This document shows, piece after piece, positions 27,301 through 35,258 of a stretch of 64,000 bases of DNA. Position 1 is the first letter of the stretch; each line of letters begins with the position of its first letter. The notes under the pieces are model-generated. The model saw nothing but the letters and a program-made list of their open reading frames with translations. It did not search any database and was not told the origin of the DNA. Made by a program: the position numbers and the translations under genes. The stretch spans positions 248,001 to 312,000 of the forward strand of contig NZ_JABUNR010000002.1 of the NCBI RefSeq assembly GCF_013343715.1. The letters are read 5' to 3'. Source of the stretch: Mesobacillus harenae (GTDB lineage: Bacteria; Bacillota; Bacilli; Bacillales; Cytobacillaceae).

Positions 27301-28550
27301 TCAAAATGATCTGCCGGAATCCAGGGTTCGGGATTTCCAGATCCCCAATTATACTGAACATCTTTGTTGAAAACCGATGGCGTGTAGACATTTGTTTTTG
27401 CCAAGGCAATATCTGCGTTTATTCTCCCATATCCATAATATGGGTCCCATCCGGCAGCCCCTAAATCATCCACGCTATTTTTCAATTTTGATTGAATTTG
27501 CTCACTAGTGCATTCAGAACATTGTGACCATACAAGAGCAGCTATACCAGCTACCAAAGGGGATGCCATTGAAGTCCCACTCATATAGCCGTAATTATTA
27601 TTTGGAAAGGTTGAAAGAATGCTAGTGCCTGGAGCAGCAAAATCTATATTGTATCCAAAATTCGAAAAACTTGACAGCTGATCATAAGAATCTGTTGAAC
27701 TCACTGAAATTACATTAGGAAGGGATGCAGGATAAAATTTCAAATTGCTGGAATCATTGCCGGCAGATGCAACTATGATTACTCCTTGTCGATTTGCCTC
27801 CTGTATCGCTTCATCTAATGCCCGTGAATACTCCGGGCTACCGAGACTTAAGTTTATAATATTGGCCCCGTTATTTACCGCATAACCTATAGCTTCAATT
27901 AAATCCGAAGTTTTTGCACTGTCACCAGCAAAAATATTGATGGGCATGATCTTTACACTTGGGGCTATACCGGTGCCTCCTATCCCGTTATCCATTGTGG
28001 CGGCTATTATACCAGCTACATGAGTCCCATGTTTACCTACAGTGACATATTCGCTCGTGTTATAAACTGCGTCATAAGGGGAAACAATCTTGCCAATTAA
28101 ATCTTCATGATTTAAATCAATTCCATCATCAACCACTGCCACTGTAATTTTATTAGAGCCCCTTGTTTGATCCCAGGCTTTTTCAGCTTCTACTTTTTTT
28201 AAGTGCCACTGTGATTGATATCTCGGATCGCTGGGCACACGGGTAAGTTTAATCTTATAGTCTGGTTCTGCATATAAAACATCTTTTCTTTTCTCAAGTT
28301 CTTTAATGAAATTTTTCATACTCTTACTTTTAGGGACTTTGACAGCTTTAACTGTTGGATTTGCCCCTACAGCATTTTCGGTAACCGTATAAGTCTTAAG
28401 AGCAGAATGTTTTGGTTCATTTTTAAACATAACAATAACCTGGTTAGACTCATTTGATAGGAGCGGAGTTTCTGTTGAAAAGCCAATCTCGTAATTAAAA
28501 TTAATATTTAGTGCAAATAGAATAAAAAATATTAATAAAAATTTTTTCAT
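24360..28550 (-). CDS. Secreted S8 subtilisin-like protease with eight PA14-like modules, 1396 aa
   Basis: Predicted exported serine protease. Residues 1-20 form a signal peptide, 35-100 an I9-like propeptide, and about 110-385 the peptidase domain with the intact triad D141 (VAVVDDGID), H174 (KHGTHVAG) and S327 (SGTSMASP) plus oxyanion N265. From about 397 to the end come eight PA14-like modules in the order A-B-C-A-B-C-A-B (A near 397, 777, 1158; B near 497, 876, 1256; C near 639, 1016). They match the modules of the glucosaminidase at 5499. Triads two and three are nearly identical in DNA. The final C module is absent and the frame simply stops. ATG has a GAAGG-like site. It may anchor proteolysis to a surface or matrix glycan. 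Confidence 0.88.
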   Translation of the reverse strand: MKKFLLIFFILFALNINFNYEIGFSTETPLLSNESNQVIVMFKNEPKHSALKTYTVTENAVGANPTVKAVKVPKSKSMKNFIKELEKRKDVLYAEPDYKIKLTRVPSDPRYQSQWHLKKVEAEKAWDQTRGSNKITVAVVDDGIDLNHEDLIGKIVSPYDAVYNTSEYVTVGKHGTHVAGIIAATMDNGIGGTGIAPSVKIMPINIFAGDSAKTSDLIEAIGYAVNNGANIINLSLGSPEYSRALDEAIQEANRQGVIIVASAGNDSSNLKFYPASLPNVISVSSTDSYDQLSSFSNFGYNIDFAAPGTSILSTFPNNNYGYMSGTSMASPLVAGIAALVWSQCSECTSEQIQSKLKNSVDDLGAAGWDPYYGYGRINADIALAKTNVYTPSVFNKDVQYNWGSGNPEPWIPADHFEALFNQSGYYHTGDYFIQTLADDGIKVEVDNQWLINRWSDSGGAIDRAIWSNVTEGEHNVKTHYYEKAGNAAVFSHIVQFDSWLAYYYPNSGLKGVPVEARTFDPIGESKNLFEDFGLGSPGKGVPADHFSARYTTVKRIPAGEYILRVRADDGIRVYVDGKLVLDRWTNSAFREDAIKMAISDQKEAQMGERDIHWIEVQYYDSLGKGKVEFGLEPADNVAEDTWVGEFYPNLSLQGIPYILGGKNSANKIDDISFYWGYGSPLPTIQSDQFSARFTKREYFQEGLYLFEVKSDDGIRIWVDEQLVINSWGNSSGSLKTGKAAITEGQHIIKVEYFENTGAALLELNYKPFVKSPVQAGGEVHYNWGAGSPGAGVPADYFQAEFDQTQHYGAGDYFIQTLADDGIKVEVDGKWLINRWGNSGGAINRSLWTDVTEGEHRIKTHYYESTGNAAVFSDVVQLDSWLAYYYPNSGLKGVPVAARTLAPVGESKNLLEDFGLGSPGKGVPADHFSARYTTAKRIPAGEYILRAKADDGIRVYVDGKLVLNRWSDSAFREDAIKISLSDRQEAHEREKDVHWIEVQYYDSLGKGKVEFYLQPFNNEGTWIGEYYPNMSLQGAPYIIGGDDSTNQVEHLNFNWGYGSPLPAIQSDQFSARFTKREYFEEGLYLFEAKSDDGIRIWVDDQLVINSWANSSGTLKTGKAAITEGQHTIKVEYFENSGAALLELNYKPFVKSPVQAGGEVHYNWGAGSPGAGVPADYFLAEFDQTQHYGAGDYFIQTLADDGIKVEADGKWLINRWGDSGGAINRSLWTDVTEGEHKIKTHYYESTGNAAVFSDVVQLDSWLAYYYPNSGLKGVPVAARTLAPVGESKNLLEDFGLGSPGKGVPADHFSARYTTAKRIPAGEYILRARADDGIRVYVDGKLVLDRWSNSAFREDIAAVNIVDGAMSENGHQNTHWIEVQYFDNTGYGKVELILENIVR
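24480..26900 (-). repeat. Near-identical tandem DNA repeats of about 1.14 kb inside the subtilase gene
   Basis: The same stretch (for example GGGATTCGTTTT, starting at 24601, 25738 and 26881) recurs with spacings of 1137 and 1143 bases. Copies 1 and 2 from the left are almost base-identical over hundreds of bases; the third is more diverged. Such repeats can expand or contract by recombination and are easily mis-assembled. Confidence 0.9.
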
Positions 28551-28811
28551 GGGTTCACCTTCCTTAACATTGTTGCTGTCGCCTCAATTTATTTATCGGT
28601 TATAAATTATATATTAATAGAAATACATTCAATATTTTAATAGGTATAAATTGGTATAAACCTCAAGTTACTTTATGCAGCTTTTAGTGTTTTGAAAAAT
28701 ACCAGCTAGTGAGGAGCCAGGTAACCCAAATTTATCTATACCTTTTTATCCCCTTTTCTGATAATCTATTGTCAGACATAAAAATCATGTTTACTGGGGG
28801 CTATTCTATTA

Positions 28812-29732
28812 ATGAGGAATACGAATAGAAAAAAGAGAAAATGGTTGAAATTTTTTGGTTTTTTTCTTCTATTTCTACTTATCATAGTGGGTGCGTACAG
28901 TTATTCTATGTATAAATCCCTAACAGATGCTGTGGACACAATGCACGAACCTACTGATAGAGAAAGCTCCGATAAAAGACTAGAAGAACTACAATTAAAA
29001 GGAGAACCTTTTTCTGTATTGATATTAGGAGTTGACGAGCGCTCAGGGGATAAAGGCCGCTCAGACACAATGATCGTTATGACGGTTAATCCTAAAACAA
29101 ATTCATCAAAAATGGTGAGTATTCCGCGCGATACCCGCACTGAGATTATTGGAAGAGGGTCAGAAGATAAAATTAATCACGCCTATGCATTTGGCGGAGT
29201 TGATATGTCAATTGCTACTGTCGAGAACTTCCTTGATATTCCGATTGATTATTATATGAAAATCAATATGGATGGGTTTAAGGATATTGTTGATGCAGTG
29301 GGAGGAATCACGGTAAACAACTCATTCGAGTTCTCTGAAGGCGGACATCATTATGCAAAAGGAAATATTTCACTAAATGGTGATGAGGCACTAGCGTATG
29401 TTCGAATGAGAAAGCAAGACCCTAACGGGGACTTTGGCCGTAATACAAGGCAGCGCCAAGTTATTCAGGGAGTCCTCAGAGAAGGAGCCAGTATATCTTC
29501 GCTAACTAATTATGGTGATATCTTTGCAGCATTAGGAACTAACATTAAAACTGACGTCGCTTTTGATGAAATGATAGAGATTCAAAAGAACTACAAAGCA
29601 GCGGCAAAAAACATTGAACAGTTAACCATTGAAGGCAATGCCACTACCATAAGCGGGATCTATTATTTAGTAGTCCCTGATGAGGAAAAGCAGAGGATTC
29701 ATTCTGAATTAAAATCACACTTGGAGTTATAG
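28812..29732 (+). CDS. LytR-CpsA-Psr (LCP) family wall-polymer ligase, 306 aa
   Basis: Membrane-anchored phosphotransferase that attaches lipid-linked polymers (teichoic or teichuronic acids, capsule) to peptidoglycan. One N-terminal helix (about 13-32) is followed by the LCP domain: LILGVDER, GRSDTMIV, SIPRDTRTEI, KINHAYAFGG, ALAYVRMRK and GDFGRNTRQRQ, all conserved substrate or magnesium positions. Length is normal for LytR/TagU. The ATG follows a GGGGG-type site at slightly long spacing. Its position between the surface-protein gene and galE fits the cell-wall theme. Confidence 0.93.
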   Translation: MRNTNRKKRKWLKFFGFFLLFLLIIVGAYSYSMYKSLTDAVDTMHEPTDRESSDKRLEELQLKGEPFSVLILGVDERSGDKGRSDTMIVMTVNPKTNSSKMVSIPRDTRTEIIGRGSEDKINHAYAFGGVDMSIATVENFLDIPIDYYMKINMDGFKDIVDAVGGITVNNSFEFSEGGHHYAKGNISLNGDEALAYVRMRKQDPNGDFGRNTRQRQVIQGVLREGASISSLTNYGDIFAALGTNIKTDVAFDEMIEIQKNYKAAAKNIEQLTIEGNATTISGIYYLVVPDEEKQRIHSELKSHLEL

Positions 29733-29743
29733 AAAATACAGTT

Positions 29744-29787
29744 GGACTGTCCTAAGTCATTACAATCGACTTTTGACAGTCCTTTTT
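29744..29787 (+). terminator. Terminator of the LCP gene
   Basis: GGACTGTC / GACAGTCC stem followed by five Ts. Confidence 0.85.
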
Positions 29788-30039
29788 CTACTTAAAAAGC
29801 GGCTCCAATAACAAAATGCAACCATAAATATAGGAGCAGTTTTTTGACAGGAATGAATTAAAGCGCATGGAACAAGGCATACCATCTTGGCTGGGTAAGG
29901 AGAAATAGGACTATTTAAAGAATCTAGCAAAGCGATCTAACTCGGCATCCCAATCTAGGCTAACCTGGGTTTTTTAAGTGCTTGTCGTTAAAATTTGTTG
30001 TATACTATAGATTAGATTTCTCTAACTAGGAGGATTAAA

Positions 30040-31050
30040 ATGGCTATACTTGTTACTGGCGGTGCTGGTTATATTGGTACGCATACTTGTATTGAACTGC
30101 TAAATGCTAATTATGAAATAGTAGTGGTAGATAATTTTTCTAACAGTAAGCCTGAGGCACTCAAGCGCGTAAGTGAATTAACTGGCAAAAGCTTTAAAAC
30201 ATATGATGTTGACTTACTTGACCGGGAAGGGCTTGAAGAAGTCTTTAATGAAAATCATATTGAAGCAGTCATTCATTTTGCCGGCTTAAAAGCGGTTGGT
30301 GAGTCCGTTTCGATCCCGCTCCGTTATTATCATAATAATATAACTGGTACGCTCATACTTTGTGAAGTTATGAAGGATAAGAACGTTAAAAATTTAGTAT
30401 TCAGCTCTTCAGCTACCGTTTATGGAATGGCTGAAGAAGTTCCTATATCAGAGCACTTCCCGTTAAGTGCTACTAATCCGTACGGCCAGACCAAACTTAT
30501 GATTGAGGAAATCCTAAGAGATTTATATGTATCCGATAATAGCTGGAGCATTGCTCTATTGCGTTACTTTAATCCAATTGGAGCACATGAAAGTGGACGT
30601 ATCGGTGAAGATCCGAATGGAATTCCAAATAACCTTATGCCCTTCATTACTCAAGTGGCAGTAGGAAAACTAGCTGAACTTAAAGTGTACGGTAATGATT
30701 ATCCAACAGTTGATGGAACAGGCGTCAGGGACTACATTCATGTTGTCGACTTGGCTCAAGGACACCTAAAAGCCTTGGAGAAAGTAGTGTCAACTACTGG
30801 AGCGGAACCTTACAACCTTGGAACTGGCAGAGGCTACAGCGTGTTGGAAGTTGTTAAAGCATTTGAAAAAGCATCAGGAAAAAGCATTTCTTATTCAATA
30901 GTGGATCGCAGGGCTGGAGACATCGCTGAATGCTATGCTAATCCAGAAAAAGCTAAAAATGAATTAGGTTGGAGCGCCAAAAAAGGGATCCAAGAAATGT
31001 GTGCTGATTCATGGAAATGGCAGTCAAATAATTTAAATGGATACGAATAA
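30040..31050 (+). CDS. galE: UDP-glucose 4-epimerase, 336 aa
   Basis: Cytoplasmic NAD-dependent SDR enzyme interconverting UDP-glucose and UDP-galactose. The nucleotide motif [11 protein letters not shown] lies at residues 7-17, [14 protein letters not shown] follows, the catalytic serine/tyrosine region reads SSSATVYG and NPYGQTK (tyrosine near 148), and the extended-SDR substrate motif RYFNPIGAH is intact. The ATG has a perfect AGGAGG. It is monocistronic, flanked by terminators. It probably draws on UDP-glucose from GtaB for the surface glycan pathway. Confidence 0.96.
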   Translation: MAILVTGGAGYIGTHTCIELLNANYEIVVVDNFSNSKPEALKRVSELTGKSFKTYDVDLLDREGLEEVFNENHIEAVIHFAGLKAVGESVSIPLRYYHNNITGTLILCEVMKDKNVKNLVFSSSATVYGMAEEVPISEHFPLSATNPYGQTKLMIEEILRDLYVSDNSWSIALLRYFNPIGAHESGRIGEDPNGIPNNLMPFITQVAVGKLAELKVYGNDYPTVDGTGVRDYIHVVDLAQGHLKALEKVVSTTGAEPYNLGTGRGYSVLEVVKAFEKASGKSISYSIVDRRAGDIAECYANPEKAKNELGWSAKKGIQEMCADSWKWQSNNLNGYE

Positions 31051-31075
31051 AAATATTCAAGGTAAAATTTGAAGA

Positions 31076-31103
31076 CCAGAGCGTTAGCGCTCTGGTTTCG
31101 TTT
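31076..31103 (+). terminator. Terminator of galE
   Basis: CCAGAGCG, TTAG loop, CGCTCTGG, then T-rich sequence. Confidence 0.85.
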
Positions 31104-31349
31104 TGTTCTGTTTTGTTTTTCCTACAATTATCAACCCATTAAACATAAATAGTATCCATTAATAAAGTAACCAGACCCTCTTTATATATCCCCTTTTTTT
31201 CTCTATCAATAGACGTTATTCTAATTTAATCCCAGTAAAACAGAGATTATTTTGCCGAACTATGTTGTATTTAATCGAGAACAATATGTATTAAAACGTT
31301 CTTTATTTCGGTAAAATTAAGTAACAAAGATTACAGGGGGAAAAGATAC

Positions 31350-31478
31350 ATGCCTTTATTGCAGATGAAAGAAATGGTTACTCCTTTAAAGCTTATCGGA
31401 ATAAAACTCTTCAAATGTAATGAAGGGCATTTGTACGTTAAACTATGGAGCAGACCTCGTAAGCGTATTTTCGGATAA
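31350..31478 (+). CDS. Small basic protein of unknown function, 42 aa
   Basis: Short reading frame with a good ribosome site (AGGGGG about ten bases before ATG) and its own terminator 22 bases after the stop. The peptide begins MPLLQMKEMVTPLK and ends in a basic tail, KLWSRPRKRIFG. It has one cysteine and no membrane helix or known motif. Gene-like signals on both sides make a real, separately transcribed small gene more likely than chance. Function unknown. Confidence 0.55.
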   Translation: MPLLQMKEMVTPLKLIGIKLFKCNEGHLYVKLWSRPRKRIFG

Positions 31479-31500
31479 GAAACCTATTTCTATTAATAAG

Positions 31501-31530
31501 AGCAAGACCATCACTTGGTCTTGCTTTTTT
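31501..31530 (+). terminator. Terminator after the 42-aa gene
   Basis: AGCAAGACCA / TGGTCTTGCT with a 5-base loop and six Ts; a textbook intrinsic terminator. Confidence 0.9.
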
Positions 31531-31674
31531 CGTGTTTTATGATACTTTTGTAATATTGTAAAATGGAAATAATTTTACATTAAAAGTTTATTAAAATCAA
31601 TACTATTTATTTTAGATTTTTAGGATTATATTAATATATGTTATATACATTATTTACAAATGGAGGAAATGAAT

Positions 31675-32796
31675 TTGAAGCGTGTTGCATCTTTATTAAT
31701 GGCGGTCACTTTGGCTTTTGGACTTTTGGTACCATCTGTTTCACTCGCTGCAATTCCGAGTGGCGAATTGGAGACTTTTTTAACTGAAAACGAGGTAACA
31801 GAGGATGAACTGTCAGCACACCTTGACTATTATCATTATGTGACTTTAGAAGACTTTGAAACTGCGGACGAGCTTTCCGATTTTCTTGGTGAACTGATTA
31901 ACATTGAAAACCTGACAGTCCTTTTAACCGAGTACGGTTTTGCCGATGAGGCGGAACTGATCGCCTTTTTAATGGAGTATGATGAAATAGACGAAAACAC
32001 AACGGTAGCTGATCAATTCCTTTTCATCAATGCTTTGACGGAAACGATTGATTTTTACTCAGGTACCCCTATTAATGACGAAAACCTGCAGCAGCTTCTT
32101 AAGGATTTTGAGTTAACTTTGGATGAGTTAGAGGAACTTCTTTCTCAAAATAATGATTCTCTAGAAAACTATGAATTTATTGAGGACCTTGAATTTGCAG
32201 TTGTTGAATATCTGGTTCCTAATATGTTTGGAGAACTTGGAATAACTGATGAGGAATTTGCTAACTTGACAAACCATTTCTTGTCATTAACTGATTTGGA
32301 TCCATTGGTAATGGAGCAGAATATGACAGAAATCATGGAGCGAATGGATGCTCTAGGTGATTTCGAAAGCGCTGAAGAGTTAACTGAAGAGGAAATTGCG
32401 GAGTTAATGGATATCATGTATGACATGCTAGCTGTTTTTGAATTAAATGCTGAGTTTTACCTTGTAAAGGGCGGAACTAAAACAGCTCTGTCAGATGCAG
32501 AACTAGCAAAACTCCAATCTACTAATGGCGCAGATATGCTGATTGAATTATACAACCTTGAAGGTACTTTCCTGGCTGATGTAATTTTAACGGCTGACTT
32601 GTTTGGCTCAGACCTAATTGAAGATATTACGACACAGCCTGTAAAAGTTGTTGATAAAGTAAAGAATCCTAAAACCGTCAAAGGCGGCAAACTCCCTAAC
32701 ACTGCTGGAAATTATACAGAAGGTGCTCTTTTAGGTTTTGGATTATTATTGGCAGGAGCTTTTATGTTCCGTAAACGGACTGCTTTTAAAGCATGA
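31675..32796 (+). CDS. Processed acidic surface protein with LPxTA sorting signal, about 373 aa
   Basis: Secreted, wall-anchored protein. Signal peptide (MKRVASLLMAVTLAF...SLA), then about 300 strongly acidic residues with repeated short helical segments rich in E, D and L, then the sorting signal KLPNTAGN, a hydrophobic helix and the basic tail FRKRTAFKA. Acidic proteins with LPxTA-type motifs beside a dedicated sortase are a known Bacillaceae family. The first ATG (31660) lies over the ribosome site; GGAGG is eight bases from TTG 31675, which I take as the start. The stop overlaps the sortase ATG, so the two are translationally coupled. Partner or ligand is unknown. Confidence 0.87.
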   Translation: MKRVASLLMAVTLAFGLLVPSVSLAAIPSGELETFLTENEVTEDELSAHLDYYHYVTLEDFETADELSDFLGELINIENLTVLLTEYGFADEAELIAFLMEYDEIDENTTVADQFLFINALTETIDFYSGTPINDENLQQLLKDFELTLDELEELLSQNNDSLENYEFIEDLEFAVVEYLVPNMFGELGITDEEFANLTNHFLSLTDLDPLVMEQNMTEIMERMDALGDFESAEELTEEEIAELMDIMYDMLAVFELNAEFYLVKGGTKTALSDAELAKLQSTNGADMLIELYNLEGTFLADVILTADLFGSDLIEDITTQPVKVVDKVKNPKTVKGGKLPNTAGNYTEGALLGFGLLLAGAFMFRKRTAFKA

Positions 32797-33383
32797 TTCA
32801 AAAAGGATTCAAGCTTATCAGCATTGTTTTGATGCTAGCGGGAGTCTATCTTTTATGGATTAATGCTGCTCCCCTGCTGAAGGACAATGCTAGGGCACCA
32901 AAAGAGCCTTCAGCAACAGCAGTAGCCAAGATGGCTGAACAGGAAACAGAATCCGATGTTTCTGCTATCTATTCTCAACGCCCTAAAATCGGTGAAGAGT
33001 TTGGAACACTTGTAATCCCCAAGCTATCTGCGGAGCTGCCGATCTTTCATGGAACAGATGAAGATGAACTGGAAAAAGGCGTGGGCCACTTCGCTGGCAG
33101 TGTCCTTCCAGGTGAAAAGGATAATTCTGTGCTTTCTGGACATCGCGATACCGTTTTTAGAGAGCTGGGCAAGGTCGGTGAAGGTGATTTGCTGGTAGTG
33201 AACACTTCTGCTGGAGAGTTTACCTATAAAGTTCGGAAGGTTCGGATTGTTGATGCTGATGACCGAACTGTTATCGTTCCTAAACCAAGGGCAACCTTAA
33301 CTGTAACAACGTGCTATCCATTTAACTTTATTGGCGACGCACCACAGCGGTATATTTTAGTAGCCGATTTACAAAAAAATTAG
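32793..33383 (+). CDS. Dedicated sortase (class D-like), 196 aa
   Basis: Membrane-anchored cysteine transpeptidase. One N-terminal helix (about 8-25) is followed by the sortase barrel: GTLVIPKLSAELPI, catalytic H117 in LSGHRDTVF, C174 in LTVTTCYPF and R186 in APQRYILVA. The size and the ELPIFHGT and GHFAGS stretches suit the class D type that processes LPNTA-like motifs. Its ATG overlaps the TGA of the acidic protein gene by the ATGA arrangement, so this pair is a self-contained substrate-enzyme module. Confidence 0.93.
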   Translation: MIQKGFKLISIVLMLAGVYLLWINAAPLLKDNARAPKEPSATAVAKMAEQETESDVSAIYSQRPKIGEEFGTLVIPKLSAELPIFHGTDEDELEKGVGHFAGSVLPGEKDNSVLSGHRDTVFRELGKVGEGDLLVVNTSAGEFTYKVRKVRIVDADDRTVIVPKPRATLTVTTCYPFNFIGDAPQRYILVADLQKN

Positions 33384-33398
33384 ACTTGGTTAAACTTC

Positions 33399-33459
33399 CT
33401 TCAGAGTGAGGTTATGGACATGTACCCATGTTCCTAATATAAAACTCTGAAGTTTTTTT
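33399..33459 (+). terminator. Terminator of the surface protein/sortase operon
   Basis: CTTCAGAG / CTCTGAAG stem with a second small hairpin (ACATG/CATGT) in its loop, followed by seven Ts. Confidence 0.8.
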
Positions 33460-33747
33460 ATTTAGATGTATTCTAAAACCTTTTTTAATAGAAAAATAAA
33501 GAAAAGGATTCGTCATCAACCTGCAAGATCTTTTATGAAATGCTACTACATAAACGGAAATCAATGCCATTCTGAGCAATTGTGACATAAACACAATCAT
33601 TTCTCGGGAAATACGGAGGATTTTGTAGATATTTTTGTTGTTTCGATTGATAGATTAGGGTTATTTATTAAGTATATGAAAATACTGGAATCTGACGAAC
33701 CGGCATCTTAGATGATAAATATTCTATCAAAAAAGGATGTGATCTCT

Positions 33748-33849
33748 GTGAAGATTAAGGCTGGAAGTTGGAGTATGTTATCGAAGCAGGATAAATTGTT
33801 TATTTTAAAAGCCGTCAGTGCTCGTTCGAAGTTATTAATCGGGGCGTAG
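33748..33849 (+). CDS. Possible small peptide, 33 aa
   Basis: GTG-initiated frame after AAGGATGTGATC, giving a short basic peptide ending KLLIGA. No homology is recognised and no terminator follows; it could be chance. The surrounding 33.5-34.0 kb contains no other credible gene. Confidence 0.25.
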   Translation: MKIKAGSWSMLSKQDKLFILKAVSARSKLLIGA

Positions 33850-34001
33850 GTTAGCTTTATTCTGGTACAAAGGCTGAGTTAAATAGATAAAATTAGGATA
33901 CTCCTCGAAAAAACGAGCCAGCATGAGCCGGCAGCGAGGTACGAGCGAGAGAGCTCTAAGCTGTGTCCGTGGAAAGAGAGCTGCTTTTACAGAGCCCACA
34001 G

Positions 34002-34027
34002 TAAAAGCTGCTTGATAAACAAGCAGC
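34002..34027 (-). terminator. Terminator of the riboswitch-controlled small gene
   Basis: On the minus strand GCTGCTTG, loop, CAAGCAGC, TTTT, placed just below the stop at 34035. Confidence 0.8.
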
Positions 34028-34034
34028 CCGTTGG

Positions 34035-34199
34035 TTAATTGAGTTTTGATGTTAACAACGTTGCTATTTGGCCGTGGTAGCTGGCCTTTGCTTTTAATCT
34101 TGATTTCAGGTCGTCACTGAGCGCATCTTGAACTAAAGCTTCATTATGCCTTTGCAAGAATAAATGGAACTTGCACTTCATTTTAACTAGTAAATTCAA
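34035..34199 (-). CDS. Small protein downstream of a c-di-GMP riboswitch, 54 aa
   Basis: Unrecognised basic protein, beginning MNLLVKMKCKFHLFLQRHNE and ending in a helical, lysine-rich tail that includes SDDLKSRLKAKASYH. Signals for a real gene are strong: AAAAGGAGGAG lies eight bases from TTG 34197-34199 (a GTG at 34202 is also possible), a c-di-GMP-I aptamer lies directly upstream, and a terminator follows the stop. The open frame continues to 34283, but that part lies inside the aptamer, so I reject the longer start. Its expression should depend on c-di-GMP. Function unknown. Confidence 0.62.
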   Translation of the reverse strand: MNLLVKMKCKFHLFLQRHNEALVQDALSDDLKSRLKAKASYHGQIATLLTSKLN

Positions 34200-34206
34200 C
34201 ACAAAA

Positions 34207-34336
34207 ACTCCTCCTTTTAGCCACATAAACCGCAGGAGAATCGTATTCGGAAGCTGGCTGACATCGTTACCTTTTGATAACATTAGTCCCTAAAGCTTTG
34301 CGTCACCACTTTTCAGTGATTTTGCCGTTATCGTAC
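34207..34336 (-). promoter_or_regulatory. Cyclic-di-GMP-I (GEMM) riboswitch with anti-Shine-Dalgarno element
   Basis: The minus strand reads CGGCAAAATCACTGAAAAGT, then GACGCAAAGC (34295-34304), GGGACTAA, then AAGGTAACGATGTCAGCC. These match the conserved GGCAAA, GACGCAAAGC and CTAA elements and the tetraloop-receptor arm of the c-di-GMP-I aptamer. Downstream, TTCTCCT (34234-34239 region) can pair with the ribosome site AGGAGGA (34208-34217), which suggests translational control. Confidence 0.8.
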
Positions 34337-34557
34337 GATCTATGTGTTATAAATTTAAATTATCAAACATTTTCCAATAAGTAAAGATTTTTCCATCTTT
34401 ACAGTGGAATTTGCCGAATAACCGGATTATGTGTAATTGAAGCCTTTTTTCTTAAATTCCCAGGTTTTATTATCACTAAACCGTTCCATATAAAAATGAT
34501 TCCAAAGACCTGTATATCTAATTGGGTGACAGACACCTTATTGGTGGCCTTTTTGGA

Positions 34558-35028
34558 TTACTTATTATAATCCCATAATATTCGCCATTCGTCTTTTTCT
34601 TTGGCGGTGTAAATGTTTTGATGGAGATCAAAGTGTCCGTATTTACCTTTATAGGTTTGGGTTACTGAGAATTTATAAATGTTCTGCATTTCTTCTGCTT
34701 CTTTTGATAGCTTCCATTGTTTAAGCTCCTCAGGCTCGCTAATAGTAAAAGTAAATGTCTCGACACCAAAATGATTCATGAAGACATGGGCTCTATCTTG
34801 AATATAATGGCCCTTTGTGAATTTTTCTTTCATGAGCGGATGAAATAGATTCCAGGAGTTAGAAAAGTCCCCTTCTTGCTCATAAAGATAAAATTCTTCA
34901 ACTGTTGCTTTTGCTTGGTTGGCCGGTGAAAAGAATAAAATTCGTACAACAAGAACAATCGCGACAACAATTATTATGGCACCAATCCCAATGAATAAGC
35001 CCGCTGCTGGCTGAAACCTTCTGCGCAT
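34558..35028 (-). CDS. Membrane-anchored protein of unknown function, 156 aa
   Basis: One N-terminal transmembrane helix (about 10-32), then a small extracytoplasmic domain of about 110 residues with ATVEEFYLYEQEGDFSNSWNLFHP, a pattern seen in NTF2-like/DUF4878-type domains, though I cannot confirm that family. It starts at ATG with a perfect AGGAGG. It stands alone between the riboswitch gene and yvgN. Function unknown. Confidence 0.65.
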   Translation of the reverse strand: MRRRFQPAAGLFIGIGAIIIVVAIVLVVRILFFSPANQAKATVEEFYLYEQEGDFSNSWNLFHPLMKEKFTKGHYIQDRAHVFMNHFGVETFTFTISEPEELKQWKLSKEAEEMQNIYKFSVTQTYKGKYGHFDLHQNIYTAKEKDEWRILWDYNK

Positions 35029-35182
35029 TCTAAGCCTCCTCCTTGAACAAGTCCCTTGTTCAAGAATATGTACGGCCTACTGCAAATAGACATGATTCAG
35101 ACAACTGCTGAATCTCATTGAATACGTGAACTGGAAATCCTTTGGATGGTGCCATCCGGAAATCTCTATCCAGAATATGGAT

Positions 35183-35195
35183 GGTGACAGGCACC
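35183..35195 (+). repeat. Dispersed element GGTGACAGGCACC
   Basis: One copy of the 13-bp element that recurs up to 55.2 kb; a variant GGTGACAGACACC lies at 34525-34537, beside a short hairpin near the end of the 156-aa gene. Confidence 0.7.
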
Positions 35196-35218
35196 TCACA
35201 GGTAATTCCCAAAAATAA

Positions 35219-35242
35219 AGACGGCCAAGGATTTGGCCGTCT
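35219..35242 (-). terminator. Terminator of yvgN
   Basis: AGACGGCCAA, ATCC, TTGGCCGTCT, then T-rich sequence on the minus strand. Confidence 0.9.
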
Positions 35243-35258
35243 ACGTTATTTTGCGATT

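Noticed and set aside
24480..28550. CRISPR-like regularity in the subtilase gene
   Set aside because: The period is about 1.14 kb and in frame; these are protein module repeats.
29860..29960. Short coding-like sequence (MEQGIPSWLGKEK, stop, DYLKNLAKR...) upstream of galE
   Set aside because: No ribosome site and a stop inside; could be a gene relic but is too short to support. A weak CCCA/TGGG hairpin with Ts follows it.
34200..34283. Upstream extension of the 54-aa gene to an 82-codon frame
   Set aside because: It overlaps the c-di-GMP aptamer and the ribosome site belongs to the internal TTG.
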